Positions 48,353-56,987 of a DNA stretch of 64,000 bases are shown piece after piece. Position numbers and translations under genes: made by a program. Positions within the stretch are counted from its first letter, which is position 1. Every line of letters starts with the position of its first letter. The DNA comes from Nocardia sp. SYP-A9097 (lineage in GTDB: Bacteria > Actinomycetota > Actinomycetes > Mycobacteriales > Mycobacteriaceae). The stretch covers positions 62,001 through 126,000 of the forward strand of contig NZ_WJIC01000016.1 in assembly GCF_009649815.1 (NCBI RefSeq), read 5' to 3'. Below the pieces are notes generated by a model. That model did not search any database and was not told the DNA's origin. It was given only the letters and a program-made list of their open reading frames with translations.

Positions 48353-49054
48353 TCAAACCAGGCCGGAATACTTTCGCAAACCTTCCAGATCACGCACCAC
48401 GATGTGTCTATTGCGCAGGCAGACCAGGTCCGCCTCCTGTAATTTCTTCATGGCCAGCCCGACCGCGTCCTCTCCCGCGCCGATCAGATTCCCGAGCTCC
48501 TCGTAGGACAGCCGCACGGTGATCTCCAGCCCGTATTCGACCGGGCGGCCATAGGATTCGCCGAACTCCATCAGCAGCCGGGCCAGGCAGCGCCGCACCG
48601 GGCCGCCACCGAAATCCAGCCGCCGCTGATCGGACCAGGCGAGCCGATCGGCGATGGTGCGGCACAGGGTCTGCCAGCCGTCCGGATGCTCGTTGAGAAA
48701 CGTCAGGAACATATTCCCGGGAATGCAGTGCGCGATCGTGGCCGTGCACACGGTCGCGGTGGCCGAACGCACCGAATTGGGTGTCAGCGCACCCAATTCG
48801 CCGATCACATCCCCGCTCACCCGAATCGCGAACAGGGTGCCCGCGGCCGCGGTGATCTTCACGCACGCCGAAACCCGGGTATCGCGCGAACGCAGCACGA
48901 ATACGGTATTTCCCGGATCCCCCTGCCGCATCAGCAGCGTCCCCGGTTTGCATTCCCGCTCATGCCCGAGCCCGAGCAACTCCCGCCGCGACCGCGGGCT
49001 CAACCGCGCCAGCAGCGTGTTCTCCGGCCACGGCCAAGTATCCAAATCGACCAT
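48353..49054 (-). CDS. Crp/Fnr-family transcriptional regulator
   Basis: A 233-residue protein: cyclic-nucleotide-binding beta roll (about 15-130; LLMRQGDPGNTVFVL, VIGELGALTPNSVRSATA) and a Crp-type winged HTH (about 170-215; LSYEELGNLIGAGEDAVGLAMKKLQ). The phosphate-binding cassette with a GELGAL-RSATA pattern is partly kept, so cAMP binding is possible but uncertain. ATG 49054 is used; TTG 49063 is three codons longer. It resembles the accessory Crp-like regulators of actinobacteria and not the main Crp/GlxR protein. Single gene. Confidence 0.88.
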   Translation of the reverse strand: MVDLDTWPWPENTLLARLSPRSRRELLGLGHERECKPGTLLMRQGDPGNTVFVLRSRDTRVSACVKITAAAGTLFAIRVSGDVIGELGALTPNSVRSATATVCTATIAHCIPGNMFLTFLNEHPDGWQTLCRTIADRLAWSDQRRLDFGGGPVRRCLARLLMEFGESYGRPVEYGLEITVRLSYEELGNLIGAGEDAVGLAMKKLQEADLVCLRNRHIVVRDLEGLRKYSGLV

Positions 49055-49134
49055 CGAATCCAAACCCGCCTAATTGGAATCGTCCCCGAATCCTCCACGG
49101 TAAGCGGGCTTTCCGAAGATGCAAAGCATCGGCT

Positions 49135-50067
49135 TCAGAGCGAGTGGACGTCGAGCCAGGTGCGGGCCAGGTCGGCGGGGTCGGCGTGGTTGTCGCGGAG
49201 CCGGCGGAGCATATCGGCGAGATCGGTGGTGCTGAGTTCACCCGCCACGTAATTGAGTTTGCGGAGTTGCTGATCGGTGAGGGCGGCTTTGCGGATGACG
49301 GGGACGACCATGGCGGAGCGGAAGGCGTAGGAGGGGTCCGAGAGGGCGATCAGGCCGGCTCCACCGTCGGGGAGGTAGGACGGCGGACCGGACAGCACCG
49401 CGAGTTGGATTGCTCCGGTGGACAAGGCTTTTCGGGCCGCCTCCGCCGTCGGAAAGGCGGTCGCGAAGGTGATGGCGCAGCCGTAGACGGTTTGGAAGGG
49501 GAGGATCACATCGCGCAGCGGGTTCAAGGGGGCGCGCATGGGGTCGAGGGCAGGGCCGGTCGCAACGCCGATCGCGAGATCGGGGCAGCGGGGGGCCAGA
49601 TCCTTCAGGGAGGACGGGAATTCGGTGCTGCGGGTGGCGGCGGCCACGACCGTGGGGCGCAGATCGGTGCCGTCCGCCGGATCGCCGACGATCAAGCCCT
49701 CGGGCAGCGCGCTGTTGAGGGCCTTGACGACATCATCGGGTTTGCTTGCCGCCGAAGTGGAGTCGAGGGCGGTGAGCAGATCGCCGGTGACTTCGCCGAA
49801 CGCGAGCACCGTGCCGGCATCCAGGGCGGCGAGTTGGCCTTCGCGCGTACCCAATCCGCGATGCACCACGATGTGCGCGCCGGAGCGGGCCAGCGCGCCC
49901 GCGTAGATTTCCGCGAGCAGACCCGACTGCGCCGAATCACCCGCGCCGATGGTCAGGGTCGGGGCGGAGTCGCTACCGCACGCGACCACGCACAGTGCGA
50001 GCGTCACCGCGAGAGCGGCGGACAGCGAGGCTCGCCGGGGGGCGCGGGAATATGGGCTGCCGAACAT
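49135..50067 (-). CDS. Quaternary-amine-type substrate-binding lipoprotein (second OpuAC/ProX-like)
   Basis: A 310-residue binding protein with a signal peptide and lipobox VVAC (Cys near residue 28), then the two-lobe glycine betaine/choline binding fold: LTIGAGDSAQSGLLAEIYAGAL and a C-terminal ELSTTDLADMLRRLRD segment as in OsmF/ProX. It is divergent from the ProXVWZ-type operon, 243 bp away, and much diverged from its ProX. Such extra binding proteins can widen the substrate range of the same permease (inference). Start ATG 50067; an in-frame ATG 50097 would add 10 residues. Confidence 0.8.
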   Translation of the reverse strand: MFGSPYSRAPRRASLSAALAVTLALCVVACGSDSAPTLTIGAGDSAQSGLLAEIYAGALARSGAHIVVHRGLGTREGQLAALDAGTVLAFGEVTGDLLTALDSTSAASKPDDVVKALNSALPEGLIVGDPADGTDLRPTVVAAATRSTEFPSSLKDLAPRCPDLAIGVATGPALDPMRAPLNPLRDVILPFQTVYGCAITFATAFPTAEAARKALSTGAIQLAVLSGPPSYLPDGGAGLIALSDPSYAFRSAMVVPVIRKAALTDQQLRKLNYVAGELSTTDLADMLRRLRDNHADPADLARTWLDVHSL

Positions 50068-50310
50068 TCGCAACAGTCTGCCGCGCGAACGCCCCATAAT
50101 CGGGATCGGGTGGCCCAGAGCGTGTCTCACCAGCGAATCGCACGACCGGCTGGTACGCACCGCGCGTATTCGCATCGCGGCGCACCCGCAAAACCAACCC
50201 GATGTAGGCAACGTTCTCGGGGCAAACCGGGCAGTATGGACAATCAAGTCGGTTGTCCCGAAGCCACCACGCGCCGGGAAACCCGCATGCCCCCGCTCGG
50301 AAGGACGACA

Positions 50311-51300
50311 GTGCATTCGCTCATCACCACGCGCGCCGACGGCAGGCGCACCGCCCGCACCGTACTACGCATCCTCGCCGCCGCGGTGGCGCTGGCAGCG
50401 GCCATGGCCGCCTCCGCCTGCGGCAGCGACTCCTCCAATCCACTAGGCGGTAAGAGCGACTGCGGTGGCGGCACCGACAGCCTCACCGTCGGCTCGGCCA
50501 ACTTCCCGGAATCCGAGACCGTCGCCGACGTGTACGCGGAAGCACTGCGCGCCAATGGATTCCAGATCACCACCAAGCTGAATATCGGCAGCCGCGAGGC
50601 ATACGTGCCCGCGCTGCGACAGTGCGCCATCAGCCTGATTCCGGACTACACCGGCAACCTGCTGCAGTATCTGGACAAATCGGCCACCGCCAGCTCGCCC
50701 GCCGAAGTGAATGCCGCGCTCACCAAGACGCTCGGCGATCAGCTCGGTATCGGTACCCCCGCTCCCGGTGAGGATTCCGACGCCGTCGTGGTCACCAAGG
50801 CCACCGCCGACAAATGGAATCTGAAGACCATCGCCGATCTGGCCGCGCATTCGTCCGAGGTCAGCTTTGCCGCACCGGCCGAATTCGCCGAGCGCCCAGG
50901 CGGTCTGCCCGGCCTGAAGAAGGTCTACAACCTCGATATCGCGGCCGCCAAGTTCGTGCCCATCGCCGACGGTGGCGGCCCGGCCACCGTGCGCGCGCTC
51001 ACCGACGGCCAGGTGACCGCCGCCGATATCTTCACCACCTCACCCGCCATCGCCGCCGATAACCTGGTGGCCCTGGCCGATCCACTGCACAACTTCGCCG
51101 CACAAAATGTGGTGCCGCTGTTCAATACCGCCAAGAAGAGCGACAAGCTGGTCGCCGTCCTCAATGCCGTGTCGGCGAAACTCACGACCGCCGAACTGAT
51201 CTCGCTCAATACCGCCGTCTCCGGCAGCGCCAAGACCGAACCGGCCGCCGCCGCCAAGGCGTGGGTGCAGGCGCAGGGACTCGACAAGCCGATCGGCTAG
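50311..51300 (+). CDS. proX: Glycine betaine/choline ABC transporter substrate-binding lipoprotein
   Basis: A 329-residue lipoprotein with lipobox ASAC (Cys near 37) followed by CGSDSSNP. The mature part has the OpuAC/OsmF fold: LTVGSANFPESETVADVYAEAL and SLIPDYTGNLLQYL, typical of quaternary-amine binders. GTG 50311 has GGAAGGA 5 nt upstream; an in-frame ATG at 50287 lacks one. It is the first gene of a four-gene importer operon (ProX-V-W-Z order), the layout of the compatible-solute uptake systems of M. tuberculosis. Confidence 0.9.
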   Translation: MHSLITTRADGRRTARTVLRILAAAVALAAAMAASACGSDSSNPLGGKSDCGGGTDSLTVGSANFPESETVADVYAEALRANGFQITTKLNIGSREAYVPALRQCAISLIPDYTGNLLQYLDKSATASSPAEVNAALTKTLGDQLGIGTPAPGEDSDAVVVTKATADKWNLKTIADLAAHSSEVSFAAPAEFAERPGGLPGLKKVYNLDIAAAKFVPIADGGGPATVRALTDGQVTAADIFTTSPAIAADNLVALADPLHNFAAQNVVPLFNTAKKSDKLVAVLNAVSAKLTTAELISLNTAVSGSAKTEPAAAAKAWVQAQGLDKPIG

Positions 51301-51315
51301 GAGGGGGGAAACACG

Positions 51316-52467
51316 GTGTCCGACATCGAATTCAGCGGAGTCAGCAAGACCTATCCGGGCGGCACGGTCGCCGTCCATGATTTCAACCTGCGTATCGAAT
51401 CCGGATCGTTCACCGTGTTCGTCGGGCCGTCCGGCGGCGGCAAGACCACCGCCATGCGCATGATCAACCGGATGATCACCCCCACCACCGGCACCATAAC
51501 CATCGCCGGACAGGATATTTCGAAGCTGAACCCGGTGCAGCTGCGGCTCGGCATCGGGTATGTCATCCAGAATGCCGGACTGCTGCCGCACCGCACCGTG
51601 CTGGACAATGTGGCCACCGTCCCGGTGCTGCGCGGGGAGTCCCGCCGCGCGGCCCGACTGGCCGCCTTCGAGGTCTTGGACCGGGTCGGCCTGGATCGCG
51701 CACTGGCGCAGCGGTATCCGGCGCAACTCTCGGGCGGCCAGCAGCAGCGGGTCGGCGTGGCCCGCGCCCTGGCCGCCGATCCGCCCGTCCTGCTCATGGA
51801 CGAACCGTTCAGCGCCGTCGACCCGGTGGTGCGCACCGAACTGCAGGCCGAGATGCGGCGACTACAGGCCGAACTACACAAGACCATCGTCTTCGTCACG
51901 CACGATATCGACGAGGCCATCAAACTCGGTGACCGTGTCGCGGTCTTCGGCGCGGGCGGCAAACTGCAGCAGTACGACGAACCGCGGCACGTACTCTCCC
52001 AGCCCGCAACGGATTTCGTGGCCGGCTTCGTCGGCCGCGATCGCGGTTACCGGGAACTGTCCTTCCGCAGCGCCGCCGAGGTGCCACTGCACGAACTCGC
52101 CACCATCACCCCCGAGGAGGTCACCGGGGTGCGCCTGGGCAAGGGCGAATGGCGACTCGTCATAGACCCCGACCGGCGACCGCTCGGCTGGATCGACACC
52201 ACCGGTGTGGAGGGCGTGCGCGCCGGACAACCGCTCGCGAACAATATGGCGGCGGGCGGATCGCTGTACCCGCCGGACGGCGATCTGCGCCAGGCCCTGG
52301 ACGCCGCCATCTCATCGCCCTCGGAAATCGGTGTGGCGGTGCAGGATTCGGGTGCGGTGCGCGGTGCGATCCTGGCCGCGGATGTGCTGGAACAGCTCTC
52401 CCGCCAGCGGGCCGCCGAGGACGCCGAACGCAATCGCGCCTTCTTCATCGAGGAGAAGGCCAATTGA
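51316..52467 (+). CDS. proV: Glycine betaine/choline ABC transporter ATP-binding protein
   Basis: A 383-residue OpuCA/ProV-type ATPase: Walker A GPSGGGKTT, Q-loop VIQNAGLLPHRT, signature LSGGQQQR, Walker B LLMDEPFSAVD, H-loop VTHDIDEA. The C-terminal 130 residues are a CBS-like regulatory region (GVRAGQPLANNM..., IGVAVQDSGAVRGAIL) that in this family senses ionic strength or nucleotides. GTG 51316 follows a strong GGAGG 15 nt after the proX stop. Its stop overlaps the next start (TTGA). Confidence 0.93.
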   Translation: MSDIEFSGVSKTYPGGTVAVHDFNLRIESGSFTVFVGPSGGGKTTAMRMINRMITPTTGTITIAGQDISKLNPVQLRLGIGYVIQNAGLLPHRTVLDNVATVPVLRGESRRAARLAAFEVLDRVGLDRALAQRYPAQLSGGQQQRVGVARALAADPPVLLMDEPFSAVDPVVRTELQAEMRRLQAELHKTIVFVTHDIDEAIKLGDRVAVFGAGGKLQQYDEPRHVLSQPATDFVAGFVGRDRGYRELSFRSAAEVPLHELATITPEEVTGVRLGKGEWRLVIDPDRRPLGWIDTTGVEGVRAGQPLANNMAAGGSLYPPDGDLRQALDAAISSPSEIGVAVQDSGAVRGAILAADVLEQLSRQRAAEDAERNRAFFIEEKAN

Positions 52468-53132
52468 GGTATCTCCTGGACAATTTCACGGAGATCGCCG
52501 GATACGCCCGCACCCACCTGTACCTGGCACTGCTACCGCTGCTCATCGGCCTGGTCATCGCCATACCCGCCGGGGCCATCGCACACCGGGCGCGCTGGCT
52601 GCGCCGGATCACCACCACGGCCGCGGGTATCGCCTACACGATTCCCTCGCTGGCCCTGTTCGTCATTATTCCGCCGCTGCTCGGCATCGCCGTCATCGAT
52701 CCGCTGAATGTGGTTATCACACTGACCATCTACTCGGTGGCACTGCTGGTGACCGCCGTGCCCGCCGCCCTGGATTCGGTGCCCGCCGAGATTCTCGACG
52801 CCGCCGACGCCATCGGCTACACCCGGCTGCGGCGCACCCTCACCGTCGACTTCCCGCTCGCCCTACCGGTTTTCGTCGCCAACCTGCGCGTGGTGGCCGT
52901 CACCAATATCTCCACGGTGACCGTCGGCGCGCTGATCGGCGTGGGCGGGCTCGGCAAACTCTTCACCCAGGGCTATCAGCGCGACTATCCGGACGAGATC
53001 GTGGCGGGCATCATCGTGGTACTGGTGCTCGCGCTCGTCATGGACCGCCTGCTGTACGTACTCGGGCGACTCGCCACCCCGTGGCTGCGGACCGGTGGCA
53101 CCCGCCGCCGGGCGAAAGGTGTTGCGGCATGA
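52464..53132 (+). CDS. proW: Glycine betaine/choline ABC transporter permease 1
   Basis: A 222-residue permease with about five TMs and the EAA-type loop AEILDAADAIGYTRLRR before the last helices. TTG 52464 overlaps the ATPase stop by 4 nt and has GAGGAGAAGG upstream; no better start exists. It forms a heterodimeric channel with the next protein. Confidence 0.9.
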   Translation: MRYLLDNFTEIAGYARTHLYLALLPLLIGLVIAIPAGAIAHRARWLRRITTTAAGIAYTIPSLALFVIIPPLLGIAVIDPLNVVITLTIYSVALLVTAVPAALDSVPAEILDAADAIGYTRLRRTLTVDFPLALPVFVANLRVVAVTNISTVTVGALIGVGGLGKLFTQGYQRDYPDEIVAGIIVVLVLALVMDRLLYVLGRLATPWLRTGGTRRRAKGVAA

Positions 53133-53824
53133 ACCTTTTCCTCGATGCCTGGCACTATCTCACCGACGGCGCGAACTGGGGCGGGCCGACCGGTATCGAA
53201 ACCCGTATCGCCCAACACCTTTGGTACAGCCTGCTCGCCATCGGGCTCTCCGCCGCGATCGCGCTGCCCATCGGACTGCTGGTCGGGCACACCCATCGCG
53301 GTGCGGCGGCGATAGTCGGGTTCGCCAACGCCATGCGCGCCCTGCCGACCCTGGGCGTGCTCACCTTCGTGGTGCTGCTCATGGGGCTGGGCCTGTTCCC
53401 GCCGATTCTCGCGCTCGTCACGGTCGGGATTCCGCCGCTGCTGGCGGGCGCGTACGCCGGTATCGCGAATGTCGATGCGAGCGTCGTGGACGCCTCGCGC
53501 GCCATGGGGATGAAGGAACGCCAGGTGCTGTTCCGGGTCGAACTGCCCAATGCGCTGCCGGTGCTGCTCACCGGGCTGCGCGCGGCGACCCTGCAGGTGG
53601 TGGCGACCGCCACCATTGCCGCCTATGTGAATCTGGGCGGGCTGGGCCGGTACATCTTCGACGGCATCGGCCTCTACAAATACGATCGCGTGCTGGTCGG
53701 AGCGATTCTGGTGGCCGCGCTCGCCCTCGCCCTGGACACCGTCCTGGCCTTCGCGGTGTGGCTGTCGGCGCCCGGCGCGGGCCGGCTGCGCCGCACTCCC
53801 GTGACCGTCGCGCAGACCGTGTAA
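53129..53824 (+). CDS. proZ: Glycine betaine/choline ABC transporter permease 2
   Basis: A 231-residue permease with about five TMs; the EAA loop is DASVVDASRAMGMKERQVLFRVELPNALPV. The start overlaps the preceding stop (ATGA), so all four importer genes are translationally linked. It ends with a short basic tail. Confidence 0.92.
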   Translation: MNLFLDAWHYLTDGANWGGPTGIETRIAQHLWYSLLAIGLSAAIALPIGLLVGHTHRGAAAIVGFANAMRALPTLGVLTFVVLLMGLGLFPPILALVTVGIPPLLAGAYAGIANVDASVVDASRAMGMKERQVLFRVELPNALPVLLTGLRAATLQVVATATIAAYVNLGGLGRYIFDGIGLYKYDRVLVGAILVAALALALDTVLAFAVWLSAPGAGRLRRTPVTVAQTV

Positions 53825-53918
53825 CCGATCGGCTGACCGATCGCGCATTGACCTTCACTGTGATCTGGGACACGATGTCAGGTGGCCCGAAGCACCATCC
53901 ACTAATCAGGAGGTCTGC

Positions 53919-54350
53919 ATGAAAGCCATGAAAGCCCGCGACATCATGCACCGCACGGCGGAGTGCATTCCAGCGGACGAAACCCTCGATCGCGCCGCGC
54001 AAATGATGCGCAATATGGATGTCGGCGCACTCCCGATCTGTAATAACGACCGCTTGATCGGCATGCTCACGGACCGTGACATCGTCGTCCGCTGTATTGC
54101 CGAAGGCCGCGACCCCTCCCGCGTTCGCTGCGGCGACCTCGCCCAGGGCACACCGCGCTGGGTCGACGCCGACACCGATCTCGCGGCGGTGCTGGACATG
54201 ATGGAGCGGAACCAGATCAAGCGGCTGCCCGTCATCGATATCAAGGGCGGCAAACGCCTCATCGGCATGATCTGCGAATCCGATCTGGCCAAGAACGTCA
54301 GCGATAAGCAACTCGCCGAATTCGTCGCCGCGGTCTCCGTGCCGCACTAG
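53919..54350 (+). CDS. hrp1: Two-CBS-domain protein, Hrp1-like
   Basis: A 143-residue protein made of two CBS domains: KARDIMHRTAECIPADETLD...GMLTDRDIVVRC and RWVDADTDLAAVLDMM...RLVGM-type segment ending ESDLAK. It matches M. tuberculosis Hrp1 (Rv2626c) in length and motifs; that protein is hypoxia-induced and dimerises without a known enzyme partner. A perfect AGGAGG lies 5 nt before ATG 53919. No clean DosR box was found upstream. Confidence 0.88.
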   Translation: MKAMKARDIMHRTAECIPADETLDRAAQMMRNMDVGALPICNNDRLIGMLTDRDIVVRCIAEGRDPSRVRCGDLAQGTPRWVDADTDLAAVLDMMERNQIKRLPVIDIKGGKRLIGMICESDLAKNVSDKQLAEFVAAVSVPH

Positions 54351-54377
54351 CGCTCGTTTCGATTCCGCGGCACCCGA

Positions 54378-54395
54378 TCGTCAGCCGATTCTCAG
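54378..54395 (-). promoter_or_regulatory. CTGA direct-repeat operator upstream of the OmpR-type regulator
   Basis: On the minus strand CTGAGAATCGG-CTGACGA: two CTGA half-sites with an 11-bp period, the spacing used by OmpR-type dimers. It lies 23-40 bp before GTG 54418 and just upstream of the -10 box CAGAAT (54406-54411). The same motif occurs at 56429 and 56457. Confidence 0.65.
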
Positions 54396-54417
54396 GGATC
54401 GGCCGCAGAATGACCGG

Positions 54418-55092
54418 GTGCAAGCGGGACGAATACTCGTGGTCGAGGATGCCGAAGCCATCCGCGCCGCCGTCGCGGCGGGATTGAGCGCTGCCGGGCA
54501 CAAGGTGCTCGGGCGGGCGGATGGGGCACGGCTGGAACAGGATCTGGCGCAATTCCGGCCCGATGTGGTCGTACTGGATGTGATGCTGCCAGGGCGGGAC
54601 GGATTCGCGCTGCTGGAGGCGGTGCGGGCGCGATCGGCGTCCGGGGTGCTGATGCTGACCGCACGGGACGGGGTCGAGGACCGGGTGCGCGGATTACGCG
54701 CGGGGTCGGACGACTATGTGGTGAAACCATTCGATCTCGCCGAGGTGGTGGCGCGGGTGGACGCGCTACTGCGGCGCATGGGACGGGCACGGACGCGAAT
54801 CACCGTGGCGGACCTGGTGATCGATGTGGAGTCCGGGAGTGTGCGGCGCGGGGACGCCGAGGTGGCGCTCACCGCCACCGAATTCAAACTGCTCAGCTAT
54901 CTGGCCGGGAATCGGGATCGGGTGGTCACCAAAACCCAAATCCTCACCGCCGTCTGGGGTTACGACAATTACGACCCGAATCTCGTCGAGGTGAATGTGA
55001 GCGCGGTGCGGCGCAAACTCGAGGAGCACGGGGAACGGCTGCTGCACACCGTGCGCGGGCTCGGCTACACCCTGCGGGTGGGCGATCGGTGA
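54418..55092 (+). CDS. OmpR/PhoB-family response regulator
   Basis: A 224-residue response regulator: receiver domain (1-115) with phospho-acceptor Asp in VVVLDVMLPGRDG and the conserved Lys in YVVKPF, and an OmpR winged HTH (about 125-220) with a YDPNLVEVNVSAVRRKLE recognition helix. GTG 54418 is leaderless-type (CAGAAT, 6 nt before it). The stop overlaps the start of the sensor kinase (GTGA). Confidence 0.94.
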   Translation: MQAGRILVVEDAEAIRAAVAAGLSAAGHKVLGRADGARLEQDLAQFRPDVVVLDVMLPGRDGFALLEAVRARSASGVLMLTARDGVEDRVRGLRAGSDDYVVKPFDLAEVVARVDALLRRMGRARTRITVADLVIDVESGSVRRGDAEVALTATEFKLLSYLAGNRDRVVTKTQILTAVWGYDNYDPNLVEVNVSAVRRKLEEHGERLLHTVRGLGYTLRVGDR

Positions 55093-56432
55093 AGACCGTA
55101 TCGCTGCGCAGACGGGTCACCCTCACCACCACAATCGTCTCCGGAGTGGTGCTGATCGTGGTCGCGTTCACGGTGCACGTGCTGTTCGCAGTGGTGGTGA
55201 ATCGCAGTGAGAACGCGATGCTCACCGATCGTGTACAACTCGCGAAAACACTTACCCAGGAAGGGGTTTCACCCGACGAATTGATCGCACGGGTGGACAC
55301 CAAATCGGTGCGGGCGCGGCTGGTGCTACCCGACGGGCGCAGTTTCGGCAGTCTCACCCGCAAGAACGCCGACGACAGTACGGTGAAGTCTCGTAGTGCG
55401 CGGCTCACCGGCGGCGGTCAGTTGAACGACGCCCGCCTCACCCTGCAGATCGATGCCCCGCTGCTGTCCCGCGTGCAGGAACGCCTCGGCTTCCTGCTCA
55501 GCATCGCCACCGCCGGTGCCATCGCGGTCATTGCCGCCGGACTCTGGTTCGGTGTCCCACGCGCGCTCGCACCCCTGGACGCCATGACCCGGCTGGCCCG
55601 CGATATCGCCCGTGGCCAGCTCGGCCGCCGACTGAACCCGTCGCGCACCGATACCGAATTGGGGCGCACCGCAGCCGCATTCGACGAAATGCTGGACACC
55701 CTCGAGGGCGCGCTGCACGACACGACCGCCGCCGAGGCTCGCGCTCGCGCCTCCGAACAACGCATTCGGACCTTCGTCGGCGATGCCGCCCACGAACTCC
55801 GCACCCCCGTAGCGGGTATTCGCGCCCTCGCCGAGGCCGTCATCCAGCAGCCAGCCGATGCCGATCCGGAGGATCGTCAGCGCATGCATCTGCTCCTGGT
55901 CCGCGAGGCGCACCGGGCGGGCCGGCTCATCGACGACCTGCTCGATCTGGCCCGCATCGACGCCGGGCTGCAACTGCGCCCCACACCCGTGGAACTGCGC
56001 GACCTCGCCACCGCCCAACTCGACCGCATGCGAATGCTCCACCCCCACATGGACTTCCACCTCACCGGCGGCTCCGTGACCGTTACGGCCGACCCCGAGC
56101 GTATTACGCAGATCCTGGCCAATCTGCTGAACAATGCCTGCCAGGCAAGTCTGAACACCGGGACCGTCACGGTCGATATCCGGGATCTCGGCGGCACCGT
56201 CGAACTGTCGGTCGCCGATACCGGCCCCGGTATCGCCCCCGAGGATCGCGAACGCGTCTTCGATCGTCTCGTCCGGCTCGATGCCGCCCGTGACCACCGA
56301 GCCGATGGTTCCGGACTGGGTCTGCCCATTGCGCGCGGCCTCGCCCGTGCCCACGGCGGCGACCTGACCTGCGTTGCACCACCACCCGATCAACCGGGCG
56401 CACGCTTCGTTCTCAGCCTGCCGCACAGCTGA
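55089..56432 (+). CDS. Sensor histidine kinase
   Basis: A 447-residue HisKA kinase: TM1 (about 13-35), a short extracytoplasmic region of about 100 residues, TM2 (about 137-158), HAMP (APLDAMTRLARDIARGQLGRRL), phospho-His in DAAHELRTP, and the HATPase boxes NLLNNACQAS, DTGPGIA and GSGLGLPIA. It overlaps its regulator gene by 4 nt. The stop codon itself lies within the CTGA direct-repeat operator for the haemophore-related gene, so this pair probably controls its downstream neighbour. Confidence 0.94.
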   Translation: MKTVSLRRRVTLTTTIVSGVVLIVVAFTVHVLFAVVVNRSENAMLTDRVQLAKTLTQEGVSPDELIARVDTKSVRARLVLPDGRSFGSLTRKNADDSTVKSRSARLTGGGQLNDARLTLQIDAPLLSRVQERLGFLLSIATAGAIAVIAAGLWFGVPRALAPLDAMTRLARDIARGQLGRRLNPSRTDTELGRTAAAFDEMLDTLEGALHDTTAAEARARASEQRIRTFVGDAAHELRTPVAGIRALAEAVIQQPADADPEDRQRMHLLLVREAHRAGRLIDDLLDLARIDAGLQLRPTPVELRDLATAQLDRMRMLHPHMDFHLTGGSVTVTADPERITQILANLLNNACQASLNTGTVTVDIRDLGGTVELSVADTGPGIAPEDRERVFDRLVRLDAARDHRADGSGLGLPIARGLARAHGGDLTCVAPPPDQPGARFVLSLPHS

Positions 56433-56446
56433 AGATCGGCTGAAGA
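56429..56446 (+). promoter_or_regulatory. CTGA direct-repeat operator upstream of the haemophore-related gene
   Basis: CTGAAGATCGG-CTGAAGA, two CTGAAGA half-sites 11 bp apart. It overlaps the stop codon of the histidine kinase gene and is about 80 bp upstream of ATG 56526. Confidence 0.7.
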
Positions 56447-56456
56447 AGGTCGCCGG

Positions 56457-56473
56457 ATTCAGGGGATCTTCAG
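56457..56473 (-). promoter_or_regulatory. Second CTGA direct-repeat operator, opposite orientation
   Basis: On the minus strand CTGAAGATCCC-CTGAAT, again with an 11-bp period, 10 bp downstream of the first site. The two sites face each other. Confidence 0.6.
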
Positions 56474-56525
56474 CCGGCGAGGGCAGATTCGGTGGGGACA
56501 GAATCCTCGTCTTGAAGGAGTGAGT

Positions 56526-56852
56526 ATGAAGCGCAGCATTGCCGCCGTTCTCGCCGGTGCGGCCGGTTTCGCCGCCATCGCACTGGCGGTGCCCGGCGTC
56601 GCCTCCGCCGACGGCCCCGATTGCAGCCCGGCGGCAATAAGCGCGGCCCGGGCCGACGCCAAATCCAAAGTGCAGGCGTACCTTTCGGGCCACCCGGACG
56701 CGGCGGCCGAGGTCGCCAAGATCAAGACGCTGCCCAAGGATCAGCGCAAGGCCGAGTGGCAGTCGTACAAGTCCACGCACCCCCAGGACGCCCAGGCCCT
56801 GAAGGACGCCCGCCAGGCCGTGCGCGACTACCGCGCCAACTGCCACAAGTAG
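56526..56852 (+). CDS. Haemophore-related secreted protein
   Basis: A 108-residue exported protein with a signal peptide (MKRSIAAVLAGAAGFAAIAL..., cleavage near ASA-DGPD), and a small all-helical mature part with one Cys near its start (DCSP) and one at the end (RANCHK), the two-Cys pattern of the mycobacterial haemophore family. The mature part is rich in Lys, Ala and Gln. GAAGGAG is 5 nt before ATG 56526. It follows a two-component system and carries two of its putative operators. Haem binding is a family-based guess. Confidence 0.8.
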   Translation: MKRSIAAVLAGAAGFAAIALAVPGVASADGPDCSPAAISAARADAKSKVQAYLSGHPDAAAEVAKIKTLPKDQRKAEWQSYKSTHPQDAQALKDARQAVRDYRANCHK

Positions 56853-56868
56853 ACCCCGTACGCGCCGT

Positions 56869-56901
56869 TCCACCGAACAATCCCTCGCCCTGTTCGGTGG
56901 A
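56869..56901 (+). terminator. Hairpin after the haemophore-related gene
   Basis: A perfect 11-bp inverted repeat (TCCACCGAACA at 56869-56879 with 56891-56901) and an 11-nt loop, 16 nt after the stop. No U-run. Confidence 0.55.
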
Positions 56902-56944
56902 TATGACGCGACTGCCCTCGCGGCGCGGCGCCGGCGGAAACGAC

Positions 56945-56979
56945 CGGCGGGCACCGATCTTCACGATCGATGCCCGCCG
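56945..56979 (-). terminator. Terminator of the NarL-type two-component operon
   Basis: A 15-bp stem with one wobble (CGGCGGGCACCGATC at 56945-56959 with 56965-56979), a 5-nt loop, then GGTCGTTTCC on the minus strand. It is 8 nt beyond the stop of the response regulator. Confidence 0.7.
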
Positions 56980-56987
56980 TTGCCAGC

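Noticed and set aside
53855..53895. DosR box upstream of the Hrp1-like gene
   Set aside because: GGGAC-N5-GTC is present, but spacing and flanks do not match the usual 20-bp dyad, so it is not called as a site.
55326..56954. 542-codon frame antisense to the OmpR-type kinase
   Set aside because: Runs across the kinase and the haemophore-related gene with no domain; the plus-strand genes are clearly real.
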